DNA of 64,000 nucleotides from Trichothermofontia sp964536415 (GCA_964536415.1 CAZHXN010000009.1:1-64000), one strand, 5' to 3'; shown: positions 43,452 to 53,142, numbered from the stretch's first letter. Notes: generated from the letters alone by a model not told the origin. A program made the numbers and translations.

Positions 43452-46400
43452 ATGCCTAAACGTCGTCAACGCTCGGATGCCCCATCGGAATCGGTTACTC
43501 AGGGTGCCAGCCCTAACCATAACGGTCATTCTGCCAACGACCCTCAGGCCCCATTGCCTAACCGCAATAGCCAGAATACGATTCGCATCCGGGGCGCACG
43601 GCAGCATAATCTGAAAAATATTGACCTAGATCTGCCCCGCGATCGCCTCATTGTCTTCACGGGCGTCTCCGGCTCCGGTAAATCCTCCCTCGCCTTCGAT
43701 ACCATCTTTGCTGAGGGCCAACGTCGCTACGTGGAATCCCTGAGTGCCTACGCCCGCCAATTCCTGGGCCAGGTGGACAAACCCGATGTGGATGCGATCG
43801 AAGGCTTAAGCCCTGCGATTGCGATCGACCAAAAATCCACCTCCCACAACCCCCGCTCCACCGTCGGCACGATTACCGAGATCTACGACTATCTCCGTCT
43901 GCTCTACGGACGGGCGGGCGAACCCCACTGTCCCCACTGCGATCGCTCGATTGCACCTCAAACAATTGACCAAATGTGCGATCGCATTATGGAACTGCCC
44001 GATCGTACCCGCTTCCAAATCCTGGCCCCAGTCGTGCGGGGGCAAAAGGGCACCCATAAAAAGTTGCTTGCTAGCCTCGCGTCTGAGGGCTTTGTCCGAG
44101 TGCGGATTAACGGTGAAGTCCGGGAACTCGGAGATGCGATCGAGTTGGATAAAAACCAGAAGCATACGATCGAAATTGTTATCGATCGCTTGATTAAAAA
44201 AGAGGGGCTACAAGAACGTTTGGTGGACTCGCTCACCACCTGTCTGAAACACGCAGGCGGCATTGCCGTGATTGATCTGGTGGGGGATTCCCGCGATGGT
44301 GCAGCGTCTCTACCCACCGATCGTCCCTCCCCCACGAATGTCATTGAACTGCCCCAGGTCAAAGCGGCGGAAGCGGGTGGGGCCTACGCAGCCAATGGGC
44401 ACTCTGCCCCGGCGTCAGGCCAGCCGACGACCCTGGTCTTTTCCGAAAATTTTGCTTGCCCCGAACACGGCGCGGTGATGGAGGAACTGTCCCCCCGGTT
44501 GTTTTCGTTTAACTCGCCCTACGGGGCCTGTCCCGACTGCCACGGTTTAGGGAGCCTGCGGGTTTTTTCGGCAGATCTGGTCATCCCGAATCCGACGCTG
44601 CCGGTTTATGCGGCGATCGCCCCCTGGTCCGACAAGGACAACACCTATTATCTCTCCCTGCTCTTCAGCGTCGGCAATGCCTTTGGGTTTGACATCAATA
44701 CCCCCTGGGAAAATCTCTCCAAGGCGCAACAGGATATTTTGCTGAACGGTTCTCCCGACCCCATTTTGATCGAGGCCGACTCCCGCTATCGCCAGACCAA
44801 GGGCTACTATCGCCGCTTTGAGGGCATCCTGCCCATGTTGCAACGCCAATACCAGGAAGCCAGTTCCGATCTCTACAAGCAAAAGCTGGAACAATACCTG
44901 ATCGATCGCCCCTGTGCGACCTGTGGCGGCAAACGTTTGAAACCGGAATCCCTAGCCGTCCGCCTGGGTCCCTACCGCATTACTGACCTGACCGGGGTTT
45001 CCATTCGGGACTGCCTGGAGCGAGTGCGATCGCTCACCGGGGAATCCACCCCTGGGGGGACACCGCTCCTCTCGCTACGCCAGATGCAAATCGCCGATCT
45101 CGTCCTGCGGGAAATCCGGGCACGCTTGCAGTTTCTCCTGGATGTGGGGTTGGATTATTTGACCCTCGATCGCACCGCCTCGACCCTCTCCGGTGGTGAA
45201 GCCCAACGCATCCGGTTAGCGACCCAGATCGGCTCCGGCCTCACCGGCGTCCTCTACGTCCTCGATGAACCCAGCATCGGCCTGCACCAACGGGATAATG
45301 GTCGCCTCCTGCGCACCCTCACCAAACTGCGGGATCTGGGCAATACCTTGATCGTGGTGGAACACGATGAAGAAACGATCCGGGCCGCCGATCACCTGGT
45401 TGATATCGGTCCCGGTGCCGGGGTCCACGGAGGACAAATTGTCGCCCAGGGGGATCTGGCCACGCTGATGAATGCACCGGATTCCCTCACGGGGGCCTAT
45501 CTATCGGGGCGTCGCCGCATTGAAACTCCAACCCAACGGCGCTCCGGCAACGGTCGCAGCCTGCACTTAAAAAATGCCCGTCGCAATAATCTGAAAAACT
45601 TGGATGTGGAAATTCCCCTGGGCAAACTGGTCTGCATCACGGGCGTTTCCGGCTCCGGCAAATCCACCCTGATCAATGAACTGCTCTATCCGGCTTTGCA
45701 ACACCACTTTGGCCACAAGGTCCCCTTCCCCCAGGAGTTGGACGAAATTAAAGGCTTAGATGCCCTGGATAAGGCGATCGTCATTGACCAATCCCCCATT
45801 GGCCGCACGCCGCGATCAAACCCCGCTACCTACACCGGCACCTTCGACGCCATTCGCGATCTCTTTGCCCAGACGATCGCGGCCAAGGCACGGGGCTACA
45901 AACCCGGCCAATTCTCCTTCAACGTTAAGGGGGGCCGCTGCGAAGCCTGCGCGGGGCAAGGGGTAAATGTCATCGAAATGAACTTTCTGCCCGATGTCTA
46001 TGTCCAGTGCGAGGTCTGCAAGGGTGCCCGCTACAACCGGGAAACGCTCCAGGTGAAGTACAAGGGCTATTCGATCGCTGATGTCCTGAACATGACCGTT
46101 GAAGAGAGCCTAGAGTGCTTCCAGAATATCCCCCAAGCCGCCACCCGCCTACAAACCTTGGTGGATGTGGGCCTGGGCTATGTTCGCCTGGGTCAACCCG
46201 CCCCCACCCTTTCCGGTGGCGAAGCCCAACGGGTTAAGCTGGCCTCGGAACTGTCGCGACGGGCGACAGGCAAAACCCTCTACCTCATTGACGAACCCAC
46301 CACCGGTCTATCGTTCTATGATGTCCATAAGCTTCTCGATGTGGTCCAACGCCTAGTCGATAAGGGCAACACCGTCCTAGTGATTGAGCATAATCTCGAT

Positions 46401-46565
46401 GTGATCCGCTGTGCCGACTGGATTATTGACCTGGGTCCAGAGGGGGGCGATCGAGGTGGAGAAATCATTGCGGCTGGGACACCAGAGCAGGTAGCTCAAG
46501 TTCCAGCCTCTTATACGGGTCAATATTTACAGCCAATTTTGCCGGAATTTGCAGTGTCTGTGTAA
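43452..46565 (+). CDS. uvrA: Excinuclease ABC subunit A
   Basis: UvrA recognises DNA damage for nucleotide-excision repair. The 1037-residue protein has a disordered N-terminal leader of about 45 residues, then two ABC ATPase modules. The first has Walker A GVSGSGKSSLAFDTIFAEG, signature LSGGEAQRIRLATQIGSGL and zinc cysteines in CPHCDRS and CPDCHG. The second has GVSGSGKSTLINELLY, CEACAGQGVNV, QCEVCKGARYNRETL, LSGGEAQRVKLASELSRR and LIDEPTTGL. A linker of about 45 residues (PTDRPSPTNVIELPQVKAAE) interrupts the first module near residues 275-330, as in cyanobacterial homologues. It is a housekeeping gene inside the polysaccharide region, flanked by fcl and a glycosyltransferase. Confidence 0.97.
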   Translation: MPKRRQRSDAPSESVTQGASPNHNGHSANDPQAPLPNRNSQNTIRIRGARQHNLKNIDLDLPRDRLIVFTGVSGSGKSSLAFDTIFAEGQRRYVESLSAYARQFLGQVDKPDVDAIEGLSPAIAIDQKSTSHNPRSTVGTITEIYDYLRLLYGRAGEPHCPHCDRSIAPQTIDQMCDRIMELPDRTRFQILAPVVRGQKGTHKKLLASLASEGFVRVRINGEVRELGDAIELDKNQKHTIEIVIDRLIKKEGLQERLVDSLTTCLKHAGGIAVIDLVGDSRDGAASLPTDRPSPTNVIELPQVKAAEAGGAYAANGHSAPASGQPTTLVFSENFACPEHGAVMEELSPRLFSFNSPYGACPDCHGLGSLRVFSADLVIPNPTLPVYAAIAPWSDKDNTYYLSLLFSVGNAFGFDINTPWENLSKAQQDILLNGSPDPILIEADSRYRQTKGYYRRFEGILPMLQRQYQEASSDLYKQKLEQYLIDRPCATCGGKRLKPESLAVRLGPYRITDLTGVSIRDCLERVRSLTGESTPGGTPLLSLRQMQIADLVLREIRARLQFLLDVGLDYLTLDRTASTLSGGEAQRIRLATQIGSGLTGVLYVLDEPSIGLHQRDNGRLLRTLTKLRDLGNTLIVVEHDEETIRAADHLVDIGPGAGVHGGQIVAQGDLATLMNAPDSLTGAYLSGRRRIETPTQRRSGNGRSLHLKNARRNNLKNLDVEIPLGKLVCITGVSGSGKSTLINELLYPALQHHFGHKVPFPQELDEIKGLDALDKAIVIDQSPIGRTPRSNPATYTGTFDAIRDLFAQTIAAKARGYKPGQFSFNVKGGRCEACAGQGVNVIEMNFLPDVYVQCEVCKGARYNRETLQVKYKGYSIADVLNMTVEESLECFQNIPQAATRLQTLVDVGLGYVRLGQPAPTLSGGEAQRVKLASELSRRATGKTLYLIDEPTTGLSFYDVHKLLDVVQRLVDKGNTVLVIEHNLDVIRCADWIIDLGPEGGDRGGEIIAAGTPEQVAQVPASYTGQYLQPILPEFAVSV

Positions 46566-46698
46566 AGGAATATAGCAAATGCGCATTAAGAAGCAGGGGA
46601 TTAAGCGTATTTTCACTAACTGTTCAAGTTAGCGAGAATTAGATAAACTCAACGGGGAACCTAGATCCTGATAGCCAAAGGGTATTAACAGGGCAGAG

Positions 46699-46724
46699 CG
46701 TGAGAATTAGATCGTGAGAATTAG
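46699..46724. repeat. 12-bp direct duplication at a start codon
   Basis: CGTGAGAATTAG occurs at 46699-46710 and 46713-46724 (14-bp period). A related GCGAGAATTAGAT lies near 46632. The second copy contains the GTG start of the following glycosyltransferase, so the start codon is duplicated two bases out of frame. Confidence 0.93.
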
Positions 46725-47799
46725 CTTTATTTTACGCACACTCGATCTCACCGGTGGCGTTCGAGTCATTTCTATCTACACTAAAGAACTGCAAAAGCGT
46801 GGCCATGACGTATCAGTGATCGCATTTGACCCACTTACGCTCAATGTACGCGCACGCATCAAGCAGTTACTACTCTGGAAGAAGAATCCATTTAAGACAC
46901 CTACCCTGCCCCCCTCCCACTTGAATTTAGAAGAAAGCAATTGTCTCCTGATTCGTCATCCGCCACCCCTCTTACCTACTGACGTACCTGATGGCGATCT
47001 TGTAATTGCAACCTGGTGGGAAACTGCCGAGTGGGTTGCTAAGCTCCCAAAATGCAAGGGTAAAAAGGTTTATTTTGTCCAAAATCATGAAGTTTACGAT
47101 TATTTACCCTATGAACGGACTAGGGCCAGTTATCGGTTGCCGCTGCATAAAATTACGATATCTCATTGGTTGTTAAATGTGATGCGGGATGAGTATGGTG
47201 ATCAACAGGTTGCCCTCGTCCCCAATAGTGTTGATACCCAATTGTTTTATGCGCCACCTCGGTCAAGGAATAGCATCCCTACGGTTGGGATGCTCTATGC
47301 GGAAGCCTATTGGAAGGGCTGTGATCTTAGTCTCAAAGCATTTACGATCGCAGCCCAGCGGATTCCCAACCTGCGCCTGATTGCCTTTGGCTCCACTGAT
47401 CCACTGCCGGAATTACCCTTACCGGCAAATACTCAATATTTCAAAACTCCCCCGCAAGCCATGCTCAGGGAGCTATATAGCCAATGTGATGTCTGGTTAT
47501 TTGGCAGTCGTACAGAAGGCTTTGGTTTACCAATCTTGGAGGCAATGGCCTGTCGTACCCCTGTGATTGCGACACCGGCGGGAGCAGCGCCCGAACTTTT
47601 GGCTGATGGCACAGGTATCCTCGTCCCCTTGGAAGATCCCCAGGCAATGGCTGAGGCCATCGTTACCCTCATCCAATGTCCCCCAGCCGAGTGGCAACAA
47701 ATGTCCGATCGCGCCTATCGTAAAGCGACTAGCTATACTTGGAAAGATGCAACCGATCGCTTCGAGGCTGCTCTTTACGACATTTTTCAGGCTGATTAA
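46714..47799 (+). CDS. GT4-family glycosyltransferase
   Basis: The 361-residue protein (GTG 46714) starts MRISFILRTLDLTGGVRVIS with an N-terminal acceptor domain (LVIATWWETAEWVAKL, VYFVQNHEVYDYL) and a GT4 donor domain: VPNSVDTQLFYAPP, YAEAYWKGCDLSLKAFTIAA, then SRTEGFGLPILEAMACRTPV (EX7E). It probably transfers a sugar from a nucleotide sugar during repeat-unit assembly. The donor is unknown. It follows uvrA after 148 bp and marks the beginning of the AT-richer part of the locus. Confidence 0.88.
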   Translation: MRISFILRTLDLTGGVRVISIYTKELQKRGHDVSVIAFDPLTLNVRARIKQLLLWKKNPFKTPTLPPSHLNLEESNCLLIRHPPPLLPTDVPDGDLVIATWWETAEWVAKLPKCKGKKVYFVQNHEVYDYLPYERTRASYRLPLHKITISHWLLNVMRDEYGDQQVALVPNSVDTQLFYAPPRSRNSIPTVGMLYAEAYWKGCDLSLKAFTIAAQRIPNLRLIAFGSTDPLPELPLPANTQYFKTPPQAMLRELYSQCDVWLFGSRTEGFGLPILEAMACRTPVIATPAGAAPELLADGTGILVPLEDPQAMAEAIVTLIQCPPAEWQQMSDRAYRKATSYTWKDATDRFEAALYDIFQAD

Positions 47800-48361
47800 T
47801 CCGTTTTAATATCCTTGCAATGCCCTATTTACTCACACATCCCTATTTACTCACACATCTATATATAGAATCATAATTTCATGACCTTCCGCTCCCAGAC
47901 ACCTTCACCGACTCTTTTCGCAGCACTTCTCAACATTTGATATGGATAATCACTAATCAGCCAAAGTGAAAAGTAAATAAAAAAGTAAATAAAATTTTGT
48001 GCCCTCGCTAATTCAAGACAATCGCCTCCAGGAGTGAAAAGGATGGCACTTCTAGAAGAATCGTGCTTATAATAAGCATATCCTACTTGCCCTCAAGGAA
48101 ACCCAAACTGGGTGCATACTCTGTTCAAGCTTTTCTGGTAATCAAAACCTTTATCCTTCAATTTACTAGAAGCAAAAGCAGAACTACTGTACCATAGAAT
48201 CCCTGTATTGTCTTAACGGAATCAGTCACTCTCGACTTACAAAAGTTTTTCCATTATTATTAATATTTTGACGCACAATCCGCTGACAAACATGTTAAGC
48301 TACAATTATTTGCAACTTGTGATCCAGCAACTTCTTTGCGATTCTCTCAAATGAAAGACAA
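47800..48361. other. AT-rich 562-bp intergenic region with tandem duplications
   Basis: No gene is visible. Two perfect two-copy duplications occur: the 18-bp CCCTATTTACTCACACAT at 47823-47840 and 47841-47858, and the 12-bp AAGTAAATAAAA at 47971-47982 and 47983-47994. An 11-bp one at 48348-48369 covers the next start codon. The DNA is distinctly AT-rich and lacks HIP1 octamers. Confidence 0.85.
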
Positions 48362-48369
48362 ATGAAAGA
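48348..48369. repeat. 11-bp perfect tandem duplication over a start codon
   Basis: CAAATGAAAGA is repeated at 48348-48358 and 48359-48369. The second copy carries the ATG at 48362 used by the aminotransferase gene; the first ATG (48351) is out of frame. Confidence 0.95.
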
Positions 48370-49573
48370 TAACGATCAAGTTGAGCAACTAGCTATTTTT
48401 GGTGGTTCGCCGCGTTTTTCAGAGAAGCTACACGTTGGTCGCCCTAATATTGGCGATCGGGAACATCTATTGGCACGAATCAATGACATTTTAGATCGAA
48501 AGTGGCTGTCTAATAATGGTCGCTATGCTCAGGAATTTGATCGTAAACTTGCGGATTACCTTGGCGTCAAGCACTGCATTGCCATGTGTAATGGCACGAT
48601 CGCCCTAGAAATTCTCACGCGAGCACTCGGATTAGCGGGTGAAGTCATCGTTCCATCTTTTACATTTGTAGCCACGGCCCATGCTCTGCAATGGCAGGAA
48701 ATAACACCTGTTTTCTGTGATATTGATCCAGAAACTCACAATATTGATCCCAGCAAAATAGAGCGGCTGATTACCCCTCGCACTTCGGGAATTATTGGGG
48801 TCCACGTCTGGGGGCGGCCTTGTAATATTGAAGCATTAAGTGAAATTGCGCAGCGTCATGGTCTTAAGTTAGCATTTGACGCAGCCCATGCGGTTGGTTG
48901 TTCCTATAAAGGGAAAATGATTGGAAACTTCGGTGCTGCTGAAGTATTTAGCTTCCATGCCACTAAATTTCTTAATACCTTTGAAGGTGGTGCTGTCGCT
49001 ACGAATGATGATGAACTAGCCACAAAAATTCGATTAATGCAAAATTTTGGTTTTGGTCCTGGCTATGACAACGTTATCTATATTGGGACCAATGGCAAGA
49101 TGAGTGAAGTTTCTGCTGCCATGGGTGTGACAGGTCTAGAAAGCATCGATAGCTTTATTAGTGTTAATTACCATCACTATCGTCTTTATAGGGACAGACT
49201 TGCTGATGTGCCAGGAATCCAGGTTATTCAATACGATGAAACCGAGAAGAACAACTACCAGTATATCATCGTTGAAATCGATGAAAAAACGGCAGGAATT
49301 AGTCGTGACGAGATCGTTCGTATTCTACATGCCGAAAACGTCCTTGCACGTCGATATTTTTACCCAGGCTGTCACCAGATGGAACCCTATATTTCCTATT
49401 TCCCAAATGCTAAATTACTATTGCCTGAAACTGAAAAGCTATCGCAACGAGTCATGTCTTTGCCCAATGGAACTTCAGTTAACTCTCAAGACATTAATAA
49501 GATTTGTGAGATTATTCGACTCGTTGTTTACAATAATGAAATCGTTCGTGAGCGTTTAAATAAGCTTGTGTGA
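48362..49573 (+). CDS. DegT/DnrJ/EryC1/StrS-family PLP aminotransferase
   Basis: The 403-residue protein is a sugar aminotransferase of the DegT group: PLP enzyme with HCIAMCNGTIALEILTRALG, VPSFTFVATAHALQW, DIDPETHNIDPSKIE, HVWGRPCNIEALSEIA and the PLP-lysine motif EVFSFHATKFLNTFEGG. Such enzymes usually add an amino group to a keto-sugar nucleotide, making an amino-deoxy sugar for polysaccharides. No matching ketosugar dehydratase other than gmd is nearby, so a GDP-linked amino sugar (perosamine-like) is conceivable but unproven. The protein is of normal length. It sits in AT-rich DNA between two glycosyltransferases. Confidence 0.88.
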   Translation: MKDNDQVEQLAIFGGSPRFSEKLHVGRPNIGDREHLLARINDILDRKWLSNNGRYAQEFDRKLADYLGVKHCIAMCNGTIALEILTRALGLAGEVIVPSFTFVATAHALQWQEITPVFCDIDPETHNIDPSKIERLITPRTSGIIGVHVWGRPCNIEALSEIAQRHGLKLAFDAAHAVGCSYKGKMIGNFGAAEVFSFHATKFLNTFEGGAVATNDDELATKIRLMQNFGFGPGYDNVIYIGTNGKMSEVSAAMGVTGLESIDSFISVNYHHYRLYRDRLADVPGIQVIQYDETEKNNYQYIIVEIDEKTAGISRDEIVRILHAENVLARRYFYPGCHQMEPYISYFPNAKLLLPETEKLSQRVMSLPNGTSVNSQDINKICEIIRLVVYNNEIVRERLNKLV

Positions 49574-49599
49574 TCACAGATTGATTGAGGGGCTGGATC

Positions 49600-50661
49600 A
49601 TGTCTAATAGCACACAGTCTGATAGTATACAATCTGATATTAATTCCGCTCAAAATCCAATGTCTGCTAATACCGCTCAAGAGAATGAGCACGATCGAGA
49701 GATTAGGATTGGCTACTTAATTCCTGAATTCCCAGGTCAAACTGATATTTTTTTTTGGCGTGAACGACAGGCCTTAGCAGAACTTGGTATCGAAACCAAA
49801 ATCATCTCAACTAGACGTCCGCCACAGGGGATCATATCTCACACTTGGTTCAGAGAGGCGCAGAATATGACCGTTTATCTGTTCCCTTTAGGACTGCAAG
49901 ACATGGCGATCGTTGTGGCGGAATTGCTTAAAGCAGGCATTCCTCAATGGTTGCGTTGCTTTAAAGTGATTTTGCAGGCCGAAGATGTGTCACTGACAGG
50001 GAAACTACGTCTTGCCGCGCTTATTCCGTTTGCTGCTAAGTTGATCTGGCTTGCTAGGCACCAAAGTTGGTCGCACATTCATGTAACAACCTGTGGCGAC
50101 TCAGCTTTTGGAATCTTTCAAGCTGAGAAACTTCAGCGTGATGTTGAGAAAAAGTTGGATGGATATCTTCCAAAGGACATTGCCTTTGCCCCCGTCGGCG
50201 TCAATGTTGACGTGATGAAGCGACAAGATCCTTACAAAGTATGGGAGCAGCAAGAACCTTGCAAAATCTATACGTGTGGTCGATTAAATCCAGTTAAAGG
50301 TCATAATTATGTCATTGAAGCTCTAGAAATTCTACGTCAACAAGGTGTTGACGCCTACCTACAGATTGCCGGTGAAGATGAGCAAGGGGGAAGTGGTTAT
50401 CGGCGGGTCATCGAAGCCCTAATTCAGGAGAAGGGGCTTGGTGACTATGTCACACTCCTAGGGGCGGTTTCCGAAGAGCGTAACCGACAGGCTTATCAGG
50501 AGGCTCATATTTATGCAATGGGTAGCCTGAATGAAACGGCGGGAGCCGTTGCCGCAATGGAGGCTATGGCAATGGAAGTCCCAGTCGTGATGACCAATGT
50601 AGGTACAACTTCAGAGTTAATTGATCATGGAACGGAAGATGACATTAGAGACAAGGTCTGA
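49600..50661 (+). CDS. GT4-family glycosyltransferase, EpsE-like, probably truncated
   Basis: From ATG 49600 there are 353 residues. The N-terminal domain is recognisable (IRIGYLIPEFPGQTDIFFWR), as are YTCGRLNPVKGHNYVIEALE, AGEDEQGGSGYRRVIEALIQ, and the donor site GSLNETAGAVAAMEAMAMEV. Relative to EpsE-like enzymes as I know them, about 40 residues seem missing after SWSHIHVTTCGDSAFGIFQ (the HGPLSDYG region). The protein also stops at SELIDHGTEDDIRDKV, where 50 or so further residues are usual. The first Glu of the donor-site EX7E motif is present (NETAGAV...E). It may be a degenerating gene, although no frameshift within the visible coding part is obvious. Confidence 0.65.
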   Translation: MSNSTQSDSIQSDINSAQNPMSANTAQENEHDREIRIGYLIPEFPGQTDIFFWRERQALAELGIETKIISTRRPPQGIISHTWFREAQNMTVYLFPLGLQDMAIVVAELLKAGIPQWLRCFKVILQAEDVSLTGKLRLAALIPFAAKLIWLARHQSWSHIHVTTCGDSAFGIFQAEKLQRDVEKKLDGYLPKDIAFAPVGVNVDVMKRQDPYKVWEQQEPCKIYTCGRLNPVKGHNYVIEALEILRQQGVDAYLQIAGEDEQGGSGYRRVIEALIQEKGLGDYVTLLGAVSEERNRQAYQEAHIYAMGSLNETAGAVAAMEAMAMEVPVVMTNVGTTSELIDHGTEDDIRDKV

Positions 50662-51078
50662 GCGACAAACCTAAAGCTCCTGAAGGAGTTCCCTCGCTCT
50701 ATTTGTTAACCCTGCACAAAAGTCTGTCAGTTGTTATTATTAAGGAAGGTTATTGCCATAGACCTCCAGAGAGTACGATCAGTATTTGCAGTACATAAAA
50801 TCTTATCTACAACAATATATAGTTTTTCGCAGATATCTGAAGACAAAAGCGTAGTGAAAAATCCTCTGCTTCATACTTTGTGTCTTATTCTAAATTGAAT
50901 AATGTTTTGCAGTGACAATACATTAGAGTACGAAAATAAAAGCTTATTAGTATCTAAATAATTCCTCGAGTCAACTTGAATGCAAAAAACTTAATTAAAG
51001 AGTTTGTTTTTAAAACAAATCTTTTCTAGCTATATCACAGCGATAGATCGTCAAATACACATTAGAATTTAGACAACC
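50662..51078. other. AT-rich intergenic region, 417 bp
   Basis: Strongly AT-rich with no protein of family-like sequence in any frame. It may hold remnants of the truncated glycosyltransferase's lost 3' end, but I see no recognisable residues, so it was probably replaced rather than frameshifted. Confidence 0.5.
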
Positions 51079-52566
51079 ATGTTCAAGACACGTCTTATTA
51101 CTACACCAATTCTAGTTCTTTACGGATTTATCTTTTTATTTGCTTTCGTCCTTCGGGGAGTTTTAAATCCCCTTGTCCCTTTAATTTTACAAGGGTGGAT
51201 ATTAGTTGTTATTTATCTTTTCAAGCGATATCCTCCTCAAAGAGCACTTCTTATCGTTTTTGTATTTGCCGTTCTTTTTTTGCCAGAGTATAAATTACAA
51301 ATTCGTAGTGATCTAGCAATCACAAAAACAACGGCTACTGTGTTAGGAACATTGTTATCTACTGGTATTTTCTATCCAAACTATCTTTTCTCATTCAGAC
51401 CGGGCTTATTAGATATTCCTATCCTAATATGGATGTTGGCTGCTATCCCCTCCCAAATTCTTAATGGACTAAGTCCGGTCACACCCGTTATCCAGCATAT
51501 GTTAGTTTGGGGGTTACCGTATCTACTGGGCCGTATTTTTATCAAGAATTTGGCAGATCTACAGCAGTTAGCAATTGCTATCTTTTTGGGTGGCTTACTC
51601 TATGCTCCCCTTTGTTTATTAGAAAATTTTAAGACTCCGAACCTACATTTTTGGATCTATGGCTTTTCTGCACGCGGCGGAGATTCATATCTGCAAACTT
51701 TTAGATTAGGTGGCTATCGACCAACGGTCTTCATGGAACATGGTTTAGCCGTTGGTATGTGGATGATGGCTGCGACTTTAATCGCCATATGGTTATGGCA
51801 AACCAAGGCCATCCCCAGGAAGTTGTGGAATTATCGAACCAGTCTAATTGTACTGATTTTACTCTTTGTTTTTACCCAAACTCGCTCATCAGGTGCATAT
51901 CTATATGGTATTGTTGGTATCCTATCTTTTCTTTTGGCTAAGTGGTGGCGCACGGCTTTACCATTGCTTCTCGTTGCGTCAATATCAGTTTCCTATGTAT
52001 CCCTTGCCGCAGTGGGTAGACTCTATGAAATTCCGCAAGTCCGAGAATATATGTATCAGACTACAGATGATGATAGCACAATAGAATCTCGACAGAATTC
52101 TTTGCGTTTTCGGATGCAAAATGAGGAAATTCTCTCTAAACATGCACGAAATAGGTTTGTTTTTGGATGGGGCCAGGGTGGGGGCCGAAACCGTGTTTAC
52201 AATGAAGAAGGGCGAGATATTACTGTAACTGATAGTATTTGGATTATCGAATTTGGGTATCGTGGGATTATTGGTGTAGCTGGTTTTTTCCTAACGCTAA
52301 TCCTACCAGCGATGGGTTTCATCTTACGTTACCCCGCTCGAACCTGGCGACTGCCAAAGGTGGCAGCGGCAGCTAGTTTAGCAACGGTACTCGTTTTGTA
52401 TAGTTGGGATAGTGCCCTTAATGCTTTTCCTAATCCCGTTTATATGTTGGCAAGTGGAGGATTAGCAACTGTAGCCATGAAGCCGCAAGAAGTGCTAGAT
52501 GATCGCCGATCGCAATTAATAGCCCCCTCTAAACGGCACCCCTCCATGCAGACCGATCGGAGTTAA
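51079..52566 (+). CDS. O-antigen ligase / polymerase family membrane protein
   Basis: The 495-residue protein has about 10-12 hydrophobic helices (LVLYGFIFLFAFVLRGVLNP, GWILVVIYLF, FLVLRYPAR-like regions), a family-typical Wzy_C segment with the Arg-rich periplasmic loop, RTSLIVLILLFVFTQTRSSG and LRFRMQNEEILSKHARNRFVFGWGQGG. Such proteins polymerise O-antigen or ligate it to lipid carriers. The GWG(Q)G turn and the Arg of TRSSGAY are usual functional sites. It follows the truncated glycosyltransferase and closes the locus. Whether it is a ligase or a Wzy polymerase cannot be told from sequence. Confidence 0.85.
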   Translation: MFKTRLITTPILVLYGFIFLFAFVLRGVLNPLVPLILQGWILVVIYLFKRYPPQRALLIVFVFAVLFLPEYKLQIRSDLAITKTTATVLGTLLSTGIFYPNYLFSFRPGLLDIPILIWMLAAIPSQILNGLSPVTPVIQHMLVWGLPYLLGRIFIKNLADLQQLAIAIFLGGLLYAPLCLLENFKTPNLHFWIYGFSARGGDSYLQTFRLGGYRPTVFMEHGLAVGMWMMAATLIAIWLWQTKAIPRKLWNYRTSLIVLILLFVFTQTRSSGAYLYGIVGILSFLLAKWWRTALPLLLVASISVSYVSLAAVGRLYEIPQVREYMYQTTDDDSTIESRQNSLRFRMQNEEILSKHARNRFVFGWGQGGGRNRVYNEEGRDITVTDSIWIIEFGYRGIIGVAGFFLTLILPAMGFILRYPARTWRLPKVAAAASLATVLVLYSWDSALNAFPNPVYMLASGGLATVAMKPQEVLDDRRSQLIAPSKRHPSMQTDRS

Positions 52567-52580
52567 GGGTTGTTAAGGAT

Positions 52581-52949
52581 CTAGCCTTGGTGTTGTTTCA
52601 GATAGCTGAGCAACCAATTGGCCGCTGTTGCCCGACGGGTCAGACGGGGTTTGAGTTCGCTAACCTTGTAACCGGCAAATCCCAGTTCCTCTTTAAGTAA
52701 TTGTTTATTCTCCAGCGGAATCGATCGCGTTAATTGCACCGTAGCCGGACGAGACTCTAAAAAATTGGGCGGTTCCGGATAGCGATCGCGCCATTCTGCC
52801 GCTACCTGGCTATTATCCCATTGGCCACTTGCGGCATCATAGCGATACCCCAAGGCACGCCAGACCAATTGATTCACTACATCATCGGGCAACTGATCAT
52901 CAACAATGGCTTGGATTACGGTGTGATCGAGGGGAGGCAGTTCCATCAT
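52581..52949 (-). CDS. DUF1823 family protein
   Basis: The 122-residue protein matches the cyanobacterial DUF1823 family: DQLPDDVVNQLVWRALGYRY, then QWDNSQVAAEWRDRYPEPPNF, SRPATVQLTRSIPLENKQLL and RRATAANWLLSYL at the end. Sequence features point to a small soluble alpha/beta protein without signal peptide. Function is unknown. The ATG at 52949 is followed by a second Met (MMEL), which gives a minor ambiguity. It is convergent with the O-antigen ligase gene (14-bp gap), so it probably marks the end of the polysaccharide locus. Confidence 0.85.
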   Translation of the reverse strand: MMELPPLDHTVIQAIVDDQLPDDVVNQLVWRALGYRYDAASGQWDNSQVAAEWRDRYPEPPNFLESRPATVQLTRSIPLENKQLLKEELGFAGYKVSELKPRLTRRATAANWLLSYLKQHQG

Positions 52950-53142
52950 GCCAATCTGCTCATCAGGTTAAAGTCAGGTTATATCCTGTATCCTGAAATA
53001 GCAGTGGCCCCCCGTCAAGTTAATCCCCGCCTCGATGCAATCGTCCCCCTGGGTTGCCCCCATTCGTCCGGCACGATTCCAGAAATGTGCTTGCACCCCT
53101 TAGAATAGGGAGCTTAGGCGTGGTAACGGAGGAGATAGACAC

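Noticed and set aside
50662..51078. Missing C-terminus of the EpsE-like glycosyltransferase in another frame
   Set aside because: No frame downstream encodes recognisable GT4 C-terminal residues.
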